Positions 9,780-17,903 of a stretch of DNA of 27,621 bases are shown here, piece after piece. Made by a program: the position numbers and the translations under genes. The DNA lies in NCBI GenBank assembly GCA_016295375.1, contig JAEDLI010000021.1, positions 1-27,621 of the forward strand, read 5' to 3'. Source of the stretch: Fibrobacter sp. Lineage in GTDB: Bacteria; Fibrobacterota; Fibrobacteria; Fibrobacterales; Fibrobacteraceae. Each line of letters opens with the position of its first letter. The stretch's first letter is position 1. The notes under the pieces were generated by a model. It was not told the DNA's origin, made no database searches, and worked only from the letters and a program-made list of their open reading frames with translations.

Positions 9780-10988
9780 ATGTTTCCGAAGGTTCTCCTC
9801 ATTTTCTTCGCTTTTGCCGTAGCCGTTTCGGCCAAGGTTATTTCCTGGACCGGCTATTCCGAAGAATCCCAGGAGGCGGCTACGGAGGCAGCACGTGCGG
9901 GGGTAGCCAAACAGATTTCTGTACATGTTGACGCCTCCACAAGCGTAACCCACAATGAAATAACCCCCGACAACGGCAACTCCGAAATCGAAAAGAAAAT
10001 CAAAAGCCAGAATTTTTCCAGATCAGACTTGCTTCTAAACGGCATCCGCATTCAGGTTCTACCCAAGAACGGCAAGCGTTTCGGAGCCACCGCCACCCTG
10101 GATCTGGACGTACTCGTTTCCAAATACAGGTTCAAGCTGGAAACCCTCCAGCGCACAATCAACGAAACGGAAACCAAAGCAAGGCAGGCCCTTGCAGAAC
10201 AGCGTTTTGTCGAAACGGACAGGCAGCTCGCCACAATCCCAGGAATCGTAAAATCCCAGGAGCCCATCCTGGAGGAAATGTCCTTATACACTCCTCTGGA
10301 CAACTCCATGCGACTCAAGACGGAATCCGCCGCCATACAGCAGGCACTGACGCTAGCCCTACGGCAGCTCCAGATTTCCGTATCAAAAGAAGGCAACCCG
10401 CAAGAACTCGGCCCGAAATCGAGCTTTCTCCTAACCGTAACCGTAGCGGGCCCCAAGGGGCCAATCCCCAATTTTCCACTCCTTATCGAAAACGGCGGAA
10501 AAGCCCTTGCAAATGCCGCTACCGACGCCCAAGGTGCAGCCTCCTTCCAAATTCCGGCAAGCAACCTGACCCGCGGTTCCGGCGAAATCCTCATCCATCC
10601 GGCCATTTCTGCAAACCAGCGCAACCTCGCGGGCCTTATGGCAACCAAGGTTCCCTACCAGGTTTCTTCTCCTGTATGCCCGCTAAATTTCACCTGCAAC
10701 CAAGGGCCGTCGGCTTGCACCGCCGTAGCCGACCAGATTTCAAAACACTTCGGCCAGGTGGTGCAAGACAGGAGCGCCCAAACAGTCACCGTCCGTATCA
10801 AGTCTACTTCCGAACATACTCTGAAGAACATCACCAGCTACAAGGTCAGCCTTTCCCTTTCGGCGGGAACCAGGGAATGCAAATGGAGCGGAACTGGAGC
10901 AGGCAGGACAAAAGACGAAGCCCAGACCAACGCCCTAAAAAAGATGGACCTAGGCAGCTGTATCGAAACTCTTGAGGTTTGCCCATGA
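9780..10988 (+). CDS. Secreted periplasmic protein with FlgT/LPP20-like N-terminus and Ig-like domain
   Basis: 402 residues with an N-terminal signal peptide (MFPKVLLIFFAFAVAVSA, cleavage likely before KV). The next stretch, WTGYSEESQEAATEAARAGV, followed by AKQISVHVDAST, is the helix-strand pattern of the LPP20/FlgT N-terminal domain found in many envelope proteins. A helical segment rich in Glu, Arg and Gln lies around residues 115-205. Around 215-285 the sequence PIPNFPLLIENGGKALANA, then TDAQGAASFQIP, is typical of a bacterial Ig-like domain. The C-terminal part holds several Cys residues (CPLNFTC, ACTA, ECKW, GSCIETLEVCP), suggesting disulphides in the periplasm. There is no obvious ribosome-binding site before the ATG, so translation may depend on coupling to the gene upstream. 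It overlaps the next gene as ATGA. Function unknown. Confidence 0.78.
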   Translation: MFPKVLLIFFAFAVAVSAKVISWTGYSEESQEAATEAARAGVAKQISVHVDASTSVTHNEITPDNGNSEIEKKIKSQNFSRSDLLLNGIRIQVLPKNGKRFGATATLDLDVLVSKYRFKLETLQRTINETETKARQALAEQRFVETDRQLATIPGIVKSQEPILEEMSLYTPLDNSMRLKTESAAIQQALTLALRQLQISVSKEGNPQELGPKSSFLLTVTVAGPKGPIPNFPLLIENGGKALANAATDAQGAASFQIPASNLTRGSGEILIHPAISANQRNLAGLMATKVPYQVSSPVCPLNFTCNQGPSACTAVADQISKHFGQVVQDRSAQTVTVRIKSTSEHTLKNITSYKVSLSLSAGTRECKWSGTGAGRTKDEAQTNALKKMDLGSCIETLEVCP

Positions 10989-12583
10989 AATGGATAAGCC
11001 AAAAGATTTTCCAGTTTATGGGGACCGTCGTTCTCTGCCTCCCAATCTTTTCGATGGCAGAACCTTCCATTCTTCTTTCGACCATTTCAAAAGAAGAAAT
11101 CCAATCAAAATTAAAGCAGTTGCAAACTTACAGAGATCGAGATGATTTGGATTACGGAACACGCCAAAAGCTCACCGACCTGTGGAGCGAGGCCCAAGAA
11201 ATCCAGGAAATGAACGACCGCTGTAGCGAGATTTCCCTATCCGAAGAACTGGACAGCGACTGCGATTCTTTTTACAGGGTAACTCTCCCCGAATTCGAAA
11301 ACCATTACCAGGAACTTACCGGAGAAATCCGCCTTAGCGGGACAAGGCTTGTCGCCAGCATCAAAGACAAACGCGAGGCCATAGAAACTTGCTACAAGGC
11401 CATGCCATTGCACGGCTGGAGCCCGGAGCAATGGCTAAAAATGGAGGGCCAGGCTTCGCCGGAACCTCTCTCCGATGGCGTAGAAGTCGCCTATTACTTT
11501 GAAGTCGATAAGGATCCTCAAAAGTCTGGAGCCTGGAACCAACAGGTGTCCTTGTGGTACGAAGCCTGCCAAGAGGTCTTGTTCCGCAACAATGACAGGA
11601 ATCAGCTTGCCCCTCTGTTCATAGATAAAATGAAAAGCAACTCAGAGGGAGAATACCTGGAATTCAAGCTCACGTCAAATAAAAAAGACTTCGACATATA
11701 TCTAAAGAAGGGATTTTCTGCCACATACACGCTGAACGGCAAGGAGCTGTTCATATACAGCGTAGACGAAGACGTAAAATTGGGAACCCTTCTGCTCCAG
11801 ACGCCCCACAGCAATTCTACCATGTATCTCCAGCTGCCTTCGGAGCGATACATCGGCAAACAGATTTATTCCGACCGAAAAATCAGGAAGGGGCTCGAAG
11901 GGCATATCGTCTGGGGAAAATACAAAAAGCCAACCAAGGTTCAGACCTACAATTACAGCTATGATGAAAACGAGCCGGCCTCAGACTACACATCCAGCCA
12001 GAATACCAATATTAACGAAGGGCCCAAAGTGCGGGACTATGGCTTTTATTTTCAGTTCAATACCGGTTTTGTCATGAGTTTCTTGAGCGCCTCTCAGGAA
12101 CTAAAACAGGAATTTGAAGGAACCATCAATCCAGACTCCACCGAAATGTTCACCTGGCCCATGACGGTCAAGTTGCGTTACTACGGCAGAGCTGGAGTTA
12201 TCGGAATTGGTACCGGCGTAGCACTTTCATGGCTAGTATCAGAAAGGACCCGAGAAAAGGAAGCCTACAGCAACGAGTCTGAGCCGGAATACAAGCTGCT
12301 CGATTTTTACTTTGCCCCGGTGGCCATGGCAGAAATGGCATTCGGAAGAAACGTCGAATTTGGCGCCAGGGGGCATTTCTTTTTCCACCCGGATAGACCC
12401 ACCCTCATGCTGGGCGGCTATATCTCGCTTGGGGACGTCATGAACCTGGATATCGGCTGGGTCAGCATCGCTCACAGAAAATGGACCAACGCCTATCAAA
12501 ATTCCAACGGAGCCTATGTCGGCCTGACTATTTCAATGCCAACCTACTCCCTTTATTCAACAGGCGAAGAGAAAAAGCATTAA
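10985..12583 (+). CDS. Probable outer-membrane or surface protein, function unknown
   Basis: 532 residues from the ATG at 10985, chosen because GAGG (10974-10977) lies 7 nt upstream and because it forms an ATGA overlap with the preceding stop; an in-frame TTG at 10979 is less likely. A signal peptide ends near FSMA-EP (about residue 25). The middle is mixed alpha/beta with charged helices. From about residue 355 on there are alternating aromatic and hydrophobic strands (DYGFYFQFNTGFVMSF, VKLRYYGRAGVIGIGTGVAL, FYFAPVAMAEMAFGRNVEFG, LMLGGYISLGDVMNLDIGW), consistent with a small C-terminal beta-barrel. I recognise no named family. It is third in the operon, so the lipoprotein, periplasmic protein and barrel may work together. 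Its stop overlaps the stop of the convergent gene. Confidence 0.75.
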   Translation: MKWISQKIFQFMGTVVLCLPIFSMAEPSILLSTISKEEIQSKLKQLQTYRDRDDLDYGTRQKLTDLWSEAQEIQEMNDRCSEISLSEELDSDCDSFYRVTLPEFENHYQELTGEIRLSGTRLVASIKDKREAIETCYKAMPLHGWSPEQWLKMEGQASPEPLSDGVEVAYYFEVDKDPQKSGAWNQQVSLWYEACQEVLFRNNDRNQLAPLFIDKMKSNSEGEYLEFKLTSNKKDFDIYLKKGFSATYTLNGKELFIYSVDEDVKLGTLLLQTPHSNSTMYLQLPSERYIGKQIYSDRKIRKGLEGHIVWGKYKKPTKVQTYNYSYDENEPASDYTSSQNTNINEGPKVRDYGFYFQFNTGFVMSFLSASQELKQEFEGTINPDSTEMFTWPMTVKLRYYGRAGVIGIGTGVALSWLVSERTREKEAYSNESEPEYKLLDFYFAPVAMAEMAFGRNVEFGARGHFFFHPDRPTLMLGGYISLGDVMNLDIGWVSIAHRKWTNAYQNSNGAYVGLTISMPTYSLYSTGEEKKH

Positions 12584-14235
12584 GCCTCGATGTACTTTTC
12601 CATAAAATCCTTCACCGAAAGCGGCTTGGAATAGTAATACCCCTGCAAGTTCTTGATCTTGAAACGGAGCAAGTAATCCCGCATTTCGGCAGTCTCGATA
12701 CCTTCTGCCGCCACCGACGAGGAGAAGGAGTTGGCTAGTTCCGAAATGAACCGCACCGTGTTCTGGTCCGAAGAATCCTTCTCGATGTTTATGATAAAAC
12801 TGCGGTCAATCTTCACCGTAGATACGGGCAGTTCCCGCAAAATACCGAGGGAACTGAACCCCGTGCCGAAATCGTCCAGAGCCACCTTGACGCCATGCTC
12901 CCGAAGGGCCGTAAATATCTCCTTCAAGAGCGAAATGTCCAGCATTCGGCAGCGCTCCGTAATTTCAAGGCAGAGGTTCTTGGGCGGATAACCCGTCTCC
13001 TTGAGAATGGCCAGCACGTCTTCTACAAAATCACGATTTTCCAGCTGGGTATAGGACAGGTTCACGTTCACCACGAATCCCGGATAACGCCTGAGGAATT
13101 TCTTCGCATCTTTCAGTGCCGTGCGCAAGATCCACCGGCCAAGTTCCGGGAAAAGATTGTCACGCTCCAGCACCTCCACGAATTCTAGCGGAGACACGAT
13201 TCCATATTCGTCATTTTTCCAGCGGATCAGGGATTCCGCTCCGGTAATCATCTCGGTTTCTGCATCTACGATAGGCTGGTAACAGAGGAAAAATCCCTCG
13301 CAGTTGTTCACGATACTGTTGCGGATAACGTTCAGACGCTCAATGGCAAAGCGCTTGTCTTCGCTGACGCTGTTCTTAAGCACATAGAGTTCGCCCAGAT
13401 GGTTAATCTTGGACTCATAATAGGTGAAACGGAGACACGAATAAACCGTTTCTACGGACACGTCAAACCGTTCCAGGTTGATGGCGCCCGCCACAAAAGA
13501 AAGCACCACATGCTGGCCGTCCACTATCAGGTCGTGAATGCAATTATACTGTATTCGCTTGTAAAGGTTCTTGAGGTCTTCGGAGGTGGCGTTCTTGCAC
13601 ACGATGGCAAACTTGGTGCCGTCCATGCGGTACCACTCTCCCATATCAAAAGCTTCCACCTTGATCATCTTGGCGAATTCCTGCAACACCCGGTTCCCGA
13701 AGGTGTAGCCGTAAATTTCATTCAGGTGCGAAAATTCCGAAAGTCCCAGCATCATAATCTGGATTTTCTCGCCCTTCCTGGTGGAAGAACGCAAATCGTC
13801 CATAAAGCCGTAAAGGCTCCGGGAATTGGACACATCGTCGAAATAGCTCAGGGCATCGTTGTTTCGGACCGAACCTCCAAAGAATTCGGGAGTCCCGTTT
13901 TCGTCCCTAACGAGCACTCCCCGGCAGGTACACACGATGTAGCGACCGTTCTTGGTTTTGATACGATACTGTTCATGATGATTACCCGCATTCCGGTCAT
14001 AGACATTTTTCACGCTTTTCTTGAATGCAGGCGAGTCTTCCGGATGTATATTCCTCATCCAAACAGGGAGCACGTCCTTCATGTATTCAGAAGGCAGGCC
14101 GAAATAATCAACGGCATCCTTGGACCACCTGGTTATCCCCGATTCGATATGGGTCACATAGGTGTAGGCTCCATTGGCCAGCACGGAGAAGGCGTCGAAC
14201 AGGGAATCTATCCGTGTTTTTATACCATCGTTCAT
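12580..14235 (-). CDS. PAS - degenerate GGDEF - EAL protein, probable c-di-GMP phosphodiesterase
   Basis: 551 residues from the ATG at 14235. GGAGG at 14242-14246 lies 6 nt ahead of it, and the ATGA overlap with the end of the upstream GGDEF gene supports it; a much longer frame without these signals was rejected. Residues about 15-130 are a PAS domain (PVWMRNIHPEDSPAF, YRIKTKNGRYIVCTCRG, GTPEFFGGSVRNND). A GGDEF domain follows, but its active site reads YRMDGTKFAIV, so cyclase activity is unlikely. The EAL domain (about 305-545) looks complete: ESLIRW for the EAL Glu, VNVN, LEITE, ALDDFGTGFSSL, VKIDRSF, AAEGIET and LQGYYYSKPL. These match the residues that bind metal and c-di-GMP in active phosphodiesterases. 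No membrane segment, so probably cytoplasmic. The stop codons of this gene and the convergent gene share TTAA. Confidence 0.88.
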   Translation of the reverse strand: MNDGIKTRIDSLFDAFSVLANGAYTYVTHIESGITRWSKDAVDYFGLPSEYMKDVLPVWMRNIHPEDSPAFKKSVKNVYDRNAGNHHEQYRIKTKNGRYIVCTCRGVLVRDENGTPEFFGGSVRNNDALSYFDDVSNSRSLYGFMDDLRSSTRKGEKIQIMMLGLSEFSHLNEIYGYTFGNRVLQEFAKMIKVEAFDMGEWYRMDGTKFAIVCKNATSEDLKNLYKRIQYNCIHDLIVDGQHVVLSFVAGAINLERFDVSVETVYSCLRFTYYESKINHLGELYVLKNSVSEDKRFAIERLNVIRNSIVNNCEGFFLCYQPIVDAETEMITGAESLIRWKNDEYGIVSPLEFVEVLERDNLFPELGRWILRTALKDAKKFLRRYPGFVVNVNLSYTQLENRDFVEDVLAILKETGYPPKNLCLEITERCRMLDISLLKEIFTALREHGVKVALDDFGTGFSSLGILRELPVSTVKIDRSFIINIEKDSSDQNTVRFISELANSFSSSVAAEGIETAEMRDYLLRFKIKNLQGYYYSKPLSVKDFMEKYIEA

Positions 14236-16082
14236 CTTTCGCCTCCTTGCGCATAGAACACCTGATTTCGTCCGTTTTCCTTGGCCTTGTAAAGGGCCTG
14301 GTCCACACGGACATAGGCCGAGTCGGCAGATTCCCCTCCTAGATTGCCACCACGCCAACGCTTACGCTACGGTGACCCGCCTTTTCGAATTCCATTTCAT
14401 TGAAGGCCTTGCGAACTTTTTCTGCAAAATCAAGAGCCTTTTCAATAGGCGTCTCGCGCAAAAGCACCATAAATTCTTCGCCGCCCCAACGACCAATAGG
14501 CGATTTCACCGTTAAAATCGATTCCCGCAGTCCACGGCTGGTTTCATCAAAATCATCGTCGTCTTCCATCACCCTGTAATCCGATGAACGGATTCCCGAC
14601 AGGCCCGTTTCATCGACCAGCTTTTTCAGGACATTTGAAATTCCGATAATGACATTGTCCCCTTCCTTGTGGCCATAAACATCGTTGATTTTTTTGAAAT
14701 TGTCGATATCCATCATCATGAGGCATACGGGTATCTTTTTCGCTATGCATTCCTTGATGCAGCGCTGGATTTCACCACGGTTGAACAAATGCGAAAGGGG
14801 GTCCGTAATGGCCATCAGGGACAGCTTCGCATTTGCCTGGGCCAGTTCCTGAGTAGCGGCATCGATAAAGGTGGCAAGGCGGTTAATCATGGAAACCTGG
14901 CCCGAGAACGCGTCCTCCGCCATATCAAACTTGTGACTATCGTCGCCATCGCCTTCACGCATGGCGGCAATCACCAGCGTCACGTTGTGCTGGTTTACAA
15001 AACCGTTAGTCCTCAAAAATTCGCCGGCGGTGTAAAAGCCCGATGTAGGGGCGATACTCTGAAACGGAAGAGTCTCGTTACTGATTTCTTCTTTTCCCCA
15101 AAAAGAACGACGGGCCGCACAGGAAAAGACCTTGATGATATCGGGATTAAACGCCCCAATTTTTTTCCCATCCCTGCGTACACAGTCTAAAATCGTCCAG
15201 GGGTCACCATTGGCGAGACGGGCCTTGACATTCTCGTCAATGTCCGACGTCATAACCAAAGTACCGTCTTCATTGCAGTGGACAGGCGCCCGGAGAATAT
15301 CAATCCCGTTGTGCTTATAAAAGAACGGAAACTCCAACGTATTGAAAAAGAAGTGTTCGTCGTTCAATATTTTCAGGTAGCGGTAATAGACATCGTAAGC
15401 AGGTTTGCCATCCAGGTCAAACAAAAGGGCATTTTGCGCCTTTGTTACCAGGAATTCCCTGCCGAGGGGTTTCCAGCCAGCGATATGCGTGGTGTAGATA
15501 TGTAAGTCTTCGCCTCCTATCAAAAGGACAAGGATTCCCCGTTCCGAATCCCCCCTACATTCGAAAAGACGCAGGCATCGTTCTTGGAAAGGTCCGGGTT
15601 AAAGGCACCTCCGCCAAAAATGGCTATCGATTCATCTACATCGTGCAGTGCATCGCAAAGAGGCGACAGGGACATTCCCTGAATAGTCAATTGCAGTTCC
15701 ACCGCCTTGACCCAGGGATTTTCCTTGACTTCCCGCTTGATATTTTCCACCACTTCCAACGCCGTTTCACCGTTCAGGGTGTACTGCAACAGCTTCACCT
15801 TCGTAGTGGGCTTTTCCAAGATGGTACAGACAATGGATATGGTAGCAGAGGAAAGCCTCCCTTCTACGATGTTTCCGTTGGTGGAGCAACCCATGTAGAT
15901 GGCGTGGGGGATGGTCCTTGTGATGACATTGCTGACCAGTTCCATCTGCCCCGGTCCAGGGAATCGGAATATATCTGGAAAACAACATTAGAACAGCTCT
16001 TTGACTTGTACCAAAGGCGAACCTTTTCGAGATCCCGAGTCAGGGACGTGATACTGTGATAATCAAACTGGAACTGTTTCAT
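14232..16082 (-). pseudogene. FIST sensor - GGDEF diguanylate cyclase, broken by three frameshifts
   Basis: Four consecutive reading-frame pieces join into one FIST_N-FIST_C-GGDEF protein of about 617 residues if one base is restored at each of three points. Piece 1 (16082 to about 15950) begins MKQFQFDYHSI. Piece 2 (to about 15538) carries the FIST_N marks YMGCSTNGNI and IAIFGGGAFN. Piece 3 (to about 14341) carries IGGEDL, HIAGWKPLG, FLVTKAQ, FSCAARRSFWG and GFYTAGEF (FIST_C), then LMMMDIDNFKKINDVYGH and RWGGEEF (GGDEF with an intact active site). Piece 4 (to 14232) supplies the missing GGDEF end, ESADSAYVRVDQALYKAKEN. The lesions are at G4 runs read on the minus strand (15949-15952 and 15537-15540) and near 14341-14349. 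All three need +1 nt, and the restored length is a whole number of codons. An acidic insertion (MEDDDDFDE) precedes GGEEF. The FIST domain is thought to bind small ligands such as amino acids. The gene is either a recent pseudogene or affected by sequencing errors. Confidence 0.82.
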
Positions 16083-16102
16083 CTCGCTACCGCCGGGCAA
16101 GC

Positions 16103-16108
16103 ATTATA
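16103..16108 (-). promoter_or_regulatory. -10 element upstream of the FIST-GGDEF gene
   Basis: On the minus strand a perfect TATAAT lies 20 nt before the ATG at 16082. No convincing -35 hexamer is visible 17 nt upstream. A leader of about 12-14 nt is predicted. Confidence 0.5.
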
Positions 16109-16247
16109 TAGAAGACACCTTTAAAATCATTAGTTTACTCGTAAAAAAACGGGTTCTTTGCTCCAACTTGGAATAGTCTTCAAGAAAACACACAGCCATT
16201 TTTCAGTTTTTTTCCGCCATTTTGGTTATTTCTAGCGAAAAACTTGG

Positions 16248-16253
16248 TATATT
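16248..16253 (+). promoter_or_regulatory. TATATT element directly ahead of the nfeD-type gene
   Basis: TATATT is followed by GGAAGT and the ATG at 16260. As a -10 element it would place the transcription start on or next to the start codon. TTGGTT at 16222-16227 is a possible but poor -35 with 20-nt spacing. The 177 bp between the divergent genes (16083-16259) holds both promoters and nothing else I can support. Confidence 0.45.
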
Positions 16254-16259
16254 GGAAGT

Positions 16260-17846
16260 ATGAGCAAGTTTTTCAGTCTTATTTCAGCAATCCTGTTGTT
16301 CGTCTCCCTAGCAGCGGCAGACACCACCGCAGTGGCTACCGATTCCGCCAAGACCAGCTCCACAGACACTGTGGTTCTTGACACCGACAAGGCCAATGTT
16401 CCAAGCATCCAGGAACTCAAAAAGAAGCACGCCGTATGGATCAAGCTGGAAGGGGACGTGGAGCCTTCCATGTACGACTTCTGCGCCAGGGCCATCGACG
16501 ACGCCCTCAAGGAAAAGCCAGACTACATCGTCTTTGAAATCAACACCTTCGGAGGCCGCCTGGATGCCGCCTTCGACCTGGTGGACACCATCATGGCAGT
16601 CAAGGGTCCCGAAACCATCGCCCTGGTGAAAAAGAAGGCCATCAGCGCAGGAAGCCTCATTGCTCTCGCTTGCAAAAAACTTTACATGCTTGAAGCCACC
16701 ACCATCGGTGACTGCGCGCCCATTGTGCAGGGCGGCGACGGCACACCGCAAATCGTAGGCGAAAAGATCCAGTCGCCCCTGCGGGCAAAATTCAGGAACC
16801 TGGCCCAGCGTAACGGCTACCCGGAACTCTTGAGTTCCGCCTTCGTGACACCCGAACTCGAAGTGCTCGAACTCACCGCCAAGCTGGACAAGGGCAAAAA
16901 GACTGAACGGGACACCACCCTCATTATCGAAGGGCAGAAGTACGCCGTGCTGGATAGTGCAAGCAAGGCCTTCTGGGGCGCTCCCAAGATTCTCGTAAAA
17001 GAGGGCGAGCTCTTGACCATGACCGACCAGGAAGCCCTGGAACTAGGATTTTCCAAGGGGACATTCAAGGACCGTAACGAATTCGAGACGAGCCTTGCCA
17101 TCGAAAGCCGTAGCGAAGTAGAAACCACTCTCGGCGAAGACATCGCCTCGGCCATTGCGGCCATTGCGGGAATCCTCCTGATTCTCGGGTTCGGCGCCCT
17201 TTACATCGAATTCAAGACCCCCGGTTTCGGGCTTTTCGGAATCATCGGGCTTATCCTTATCGGCATCGTGTTCCTGGGGCAGTTCGCGCCGCAACTGGAC
17301 GGCTACATTCCCGCCATACTTCTTGTGGCCGGCGTGGTGCTGTTCCTGGTAGAAATTTTCGTGATGCCGGGGACGTTCCTGTTCGGCATAGGCGGCATCA
17401 TCTGCATGATTCTGGCCCTTGCGCTGAGTTTCTCGCCGGAAGAAATTCCGGAGTTCGTCCCCGAAACAGTAGAGACCACCTTCGACGCCACTCCCTGGCT
17501 GTTCGGGCTGTTCTATATGCTAGCCTGTGCGGCTATTGCGCTGGTGTTTCCCATCGCCGCCAGCAAGTACCTGATACCACTCTTGCCCGAAGGCTGGACC
17601 CCCATGCTCAAGACGGACCTGGAAACCGCCGCCTCCCCCACCGAAGCCGTGCAGGAAATTGCCGTAGGTGCCGTCGGAGAAGCCAAGACATTCTTACGCC
17701 CCGTAGGTCAGGCCAGTTTTACCATGCCCGACGGCACCACCAAGCTCTTTGACGTTCAGACCCACGGTGAAATCATCGAGGCCGGCACAAAAGTAAAGGT
17801 GGAATCCGTGCAAGAAGGGCATATTTGGGTGGTGCTGGACAATTAA
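16260..17846 (+). CDS. NfeD-family membrane serine protease (ClpP-like domain + NfeD OB domain)
   Basis: 528 residues. A signal peptide (MSKFFSLISAILLFVSLAAA) is followed by a Thr/Asp/Ser-rich linker to about residue 45. The ClpP-like protease domain runs from about 58 to 280: WIKLEGDVEP, INTFGGRLDAAFDLVDTI, then AISAGSLIALAC, where the Ser of the ISAG motif matches the nucleophile of NfeD/1510-type proteases, and TTIGDCAPI. A Lys in the following EKIQSPLRAKFRNLA helix could be the second catalytic residue. Five membrane segments lie at about 300-320, 326-345, 350-370, 375-393 and 416-436. The C-terminal beta-rich part from about 465 (VGAVGEAKTFLRPVGQASF) is the soluble NfeD domain. Long NfeD proteins of this type are usually encoded beside flotillin-like genes, as here. 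The active site faces the periplasm in homologues. Confidence 0.9.
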   Translation: MSKFFSLISAILLFVSLAAADTTAVATDSAKTSSTDTVVLDTDKANVPSIQELKKKHAVWIKLEGDVEPSMYDFCARAIDDALKEKPDYIVFEINTFGGRLDAAFDLVDTIMAVKGPETIALVKKKAISAGSLIALACKKLYMLEATTIGDCAPIVQGGDGTPQIVGEKIQSPLRAKFRNLAQRNGYPELLSSAFVTPELEVLELTAKLDKGKKTERDTTLIIEGQKYAVLDSASKAFWGAPKILVKEGELLTMTDQEALELGFSKGTFKDRNEFETSLAIESRSEVETTLGEDIASAIAAIAGILLILGFGALYIEFKTPGFGLFGIIGLILIGIVFLGQFAPQLDGYIPAILLVAGVVLFLVEIFVMPGTFLFGIGGIICMILALALSFSPEEIPEFVPETVETTFDATPWLFGLFYMLACAAIALVFPIAASKYLIPLLPEGWTPMLKTDLETAASPTEAVQEIAVGAVGEAKTFLRPVGQASFTMPDGTTKLFDVQTHGEIIEAGTKVKVESVQEGHIWVVLDN

Positions 17847-17861
17847 GATTTCGGCATTCGA

Positions 17862-17867
17862 TATACT
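17862..17867 (+). promoter_or_regulatory. Possible internal promoter ahead of floA
   Basis: TATACT lies 36 nt before the floA ATG, in the AT-rich 57-nt gap after nfeD; TAAAAT at 17884-17889 is a second candidate. No clear -35. floA may also be read through from the nfeD promoter, because there is no terminator between them. Confidence 0.3.
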
Positions 17868-17903
17868 GAATTAAATTTTGAAATAAAATACCGGAGAAAA
17901 ACC

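Noticed and set aside
13399..14256. A 285-codon plus-strand open frame opposite the EAL gene
   Set aside because: The minus strand encodes a complete PAS-GGDEF-EAL protein with a ribosome-binding site; the plus-strand frame is a codon-bias shadow.
14236..14358. N-terminal extension of the EAL protein by 41 residues
   Set aside because: This stretch in another frame encodes the conserved end of the upstream GGDEF domain (ALYKAKENGRNQV), and the extension lacks start signals.
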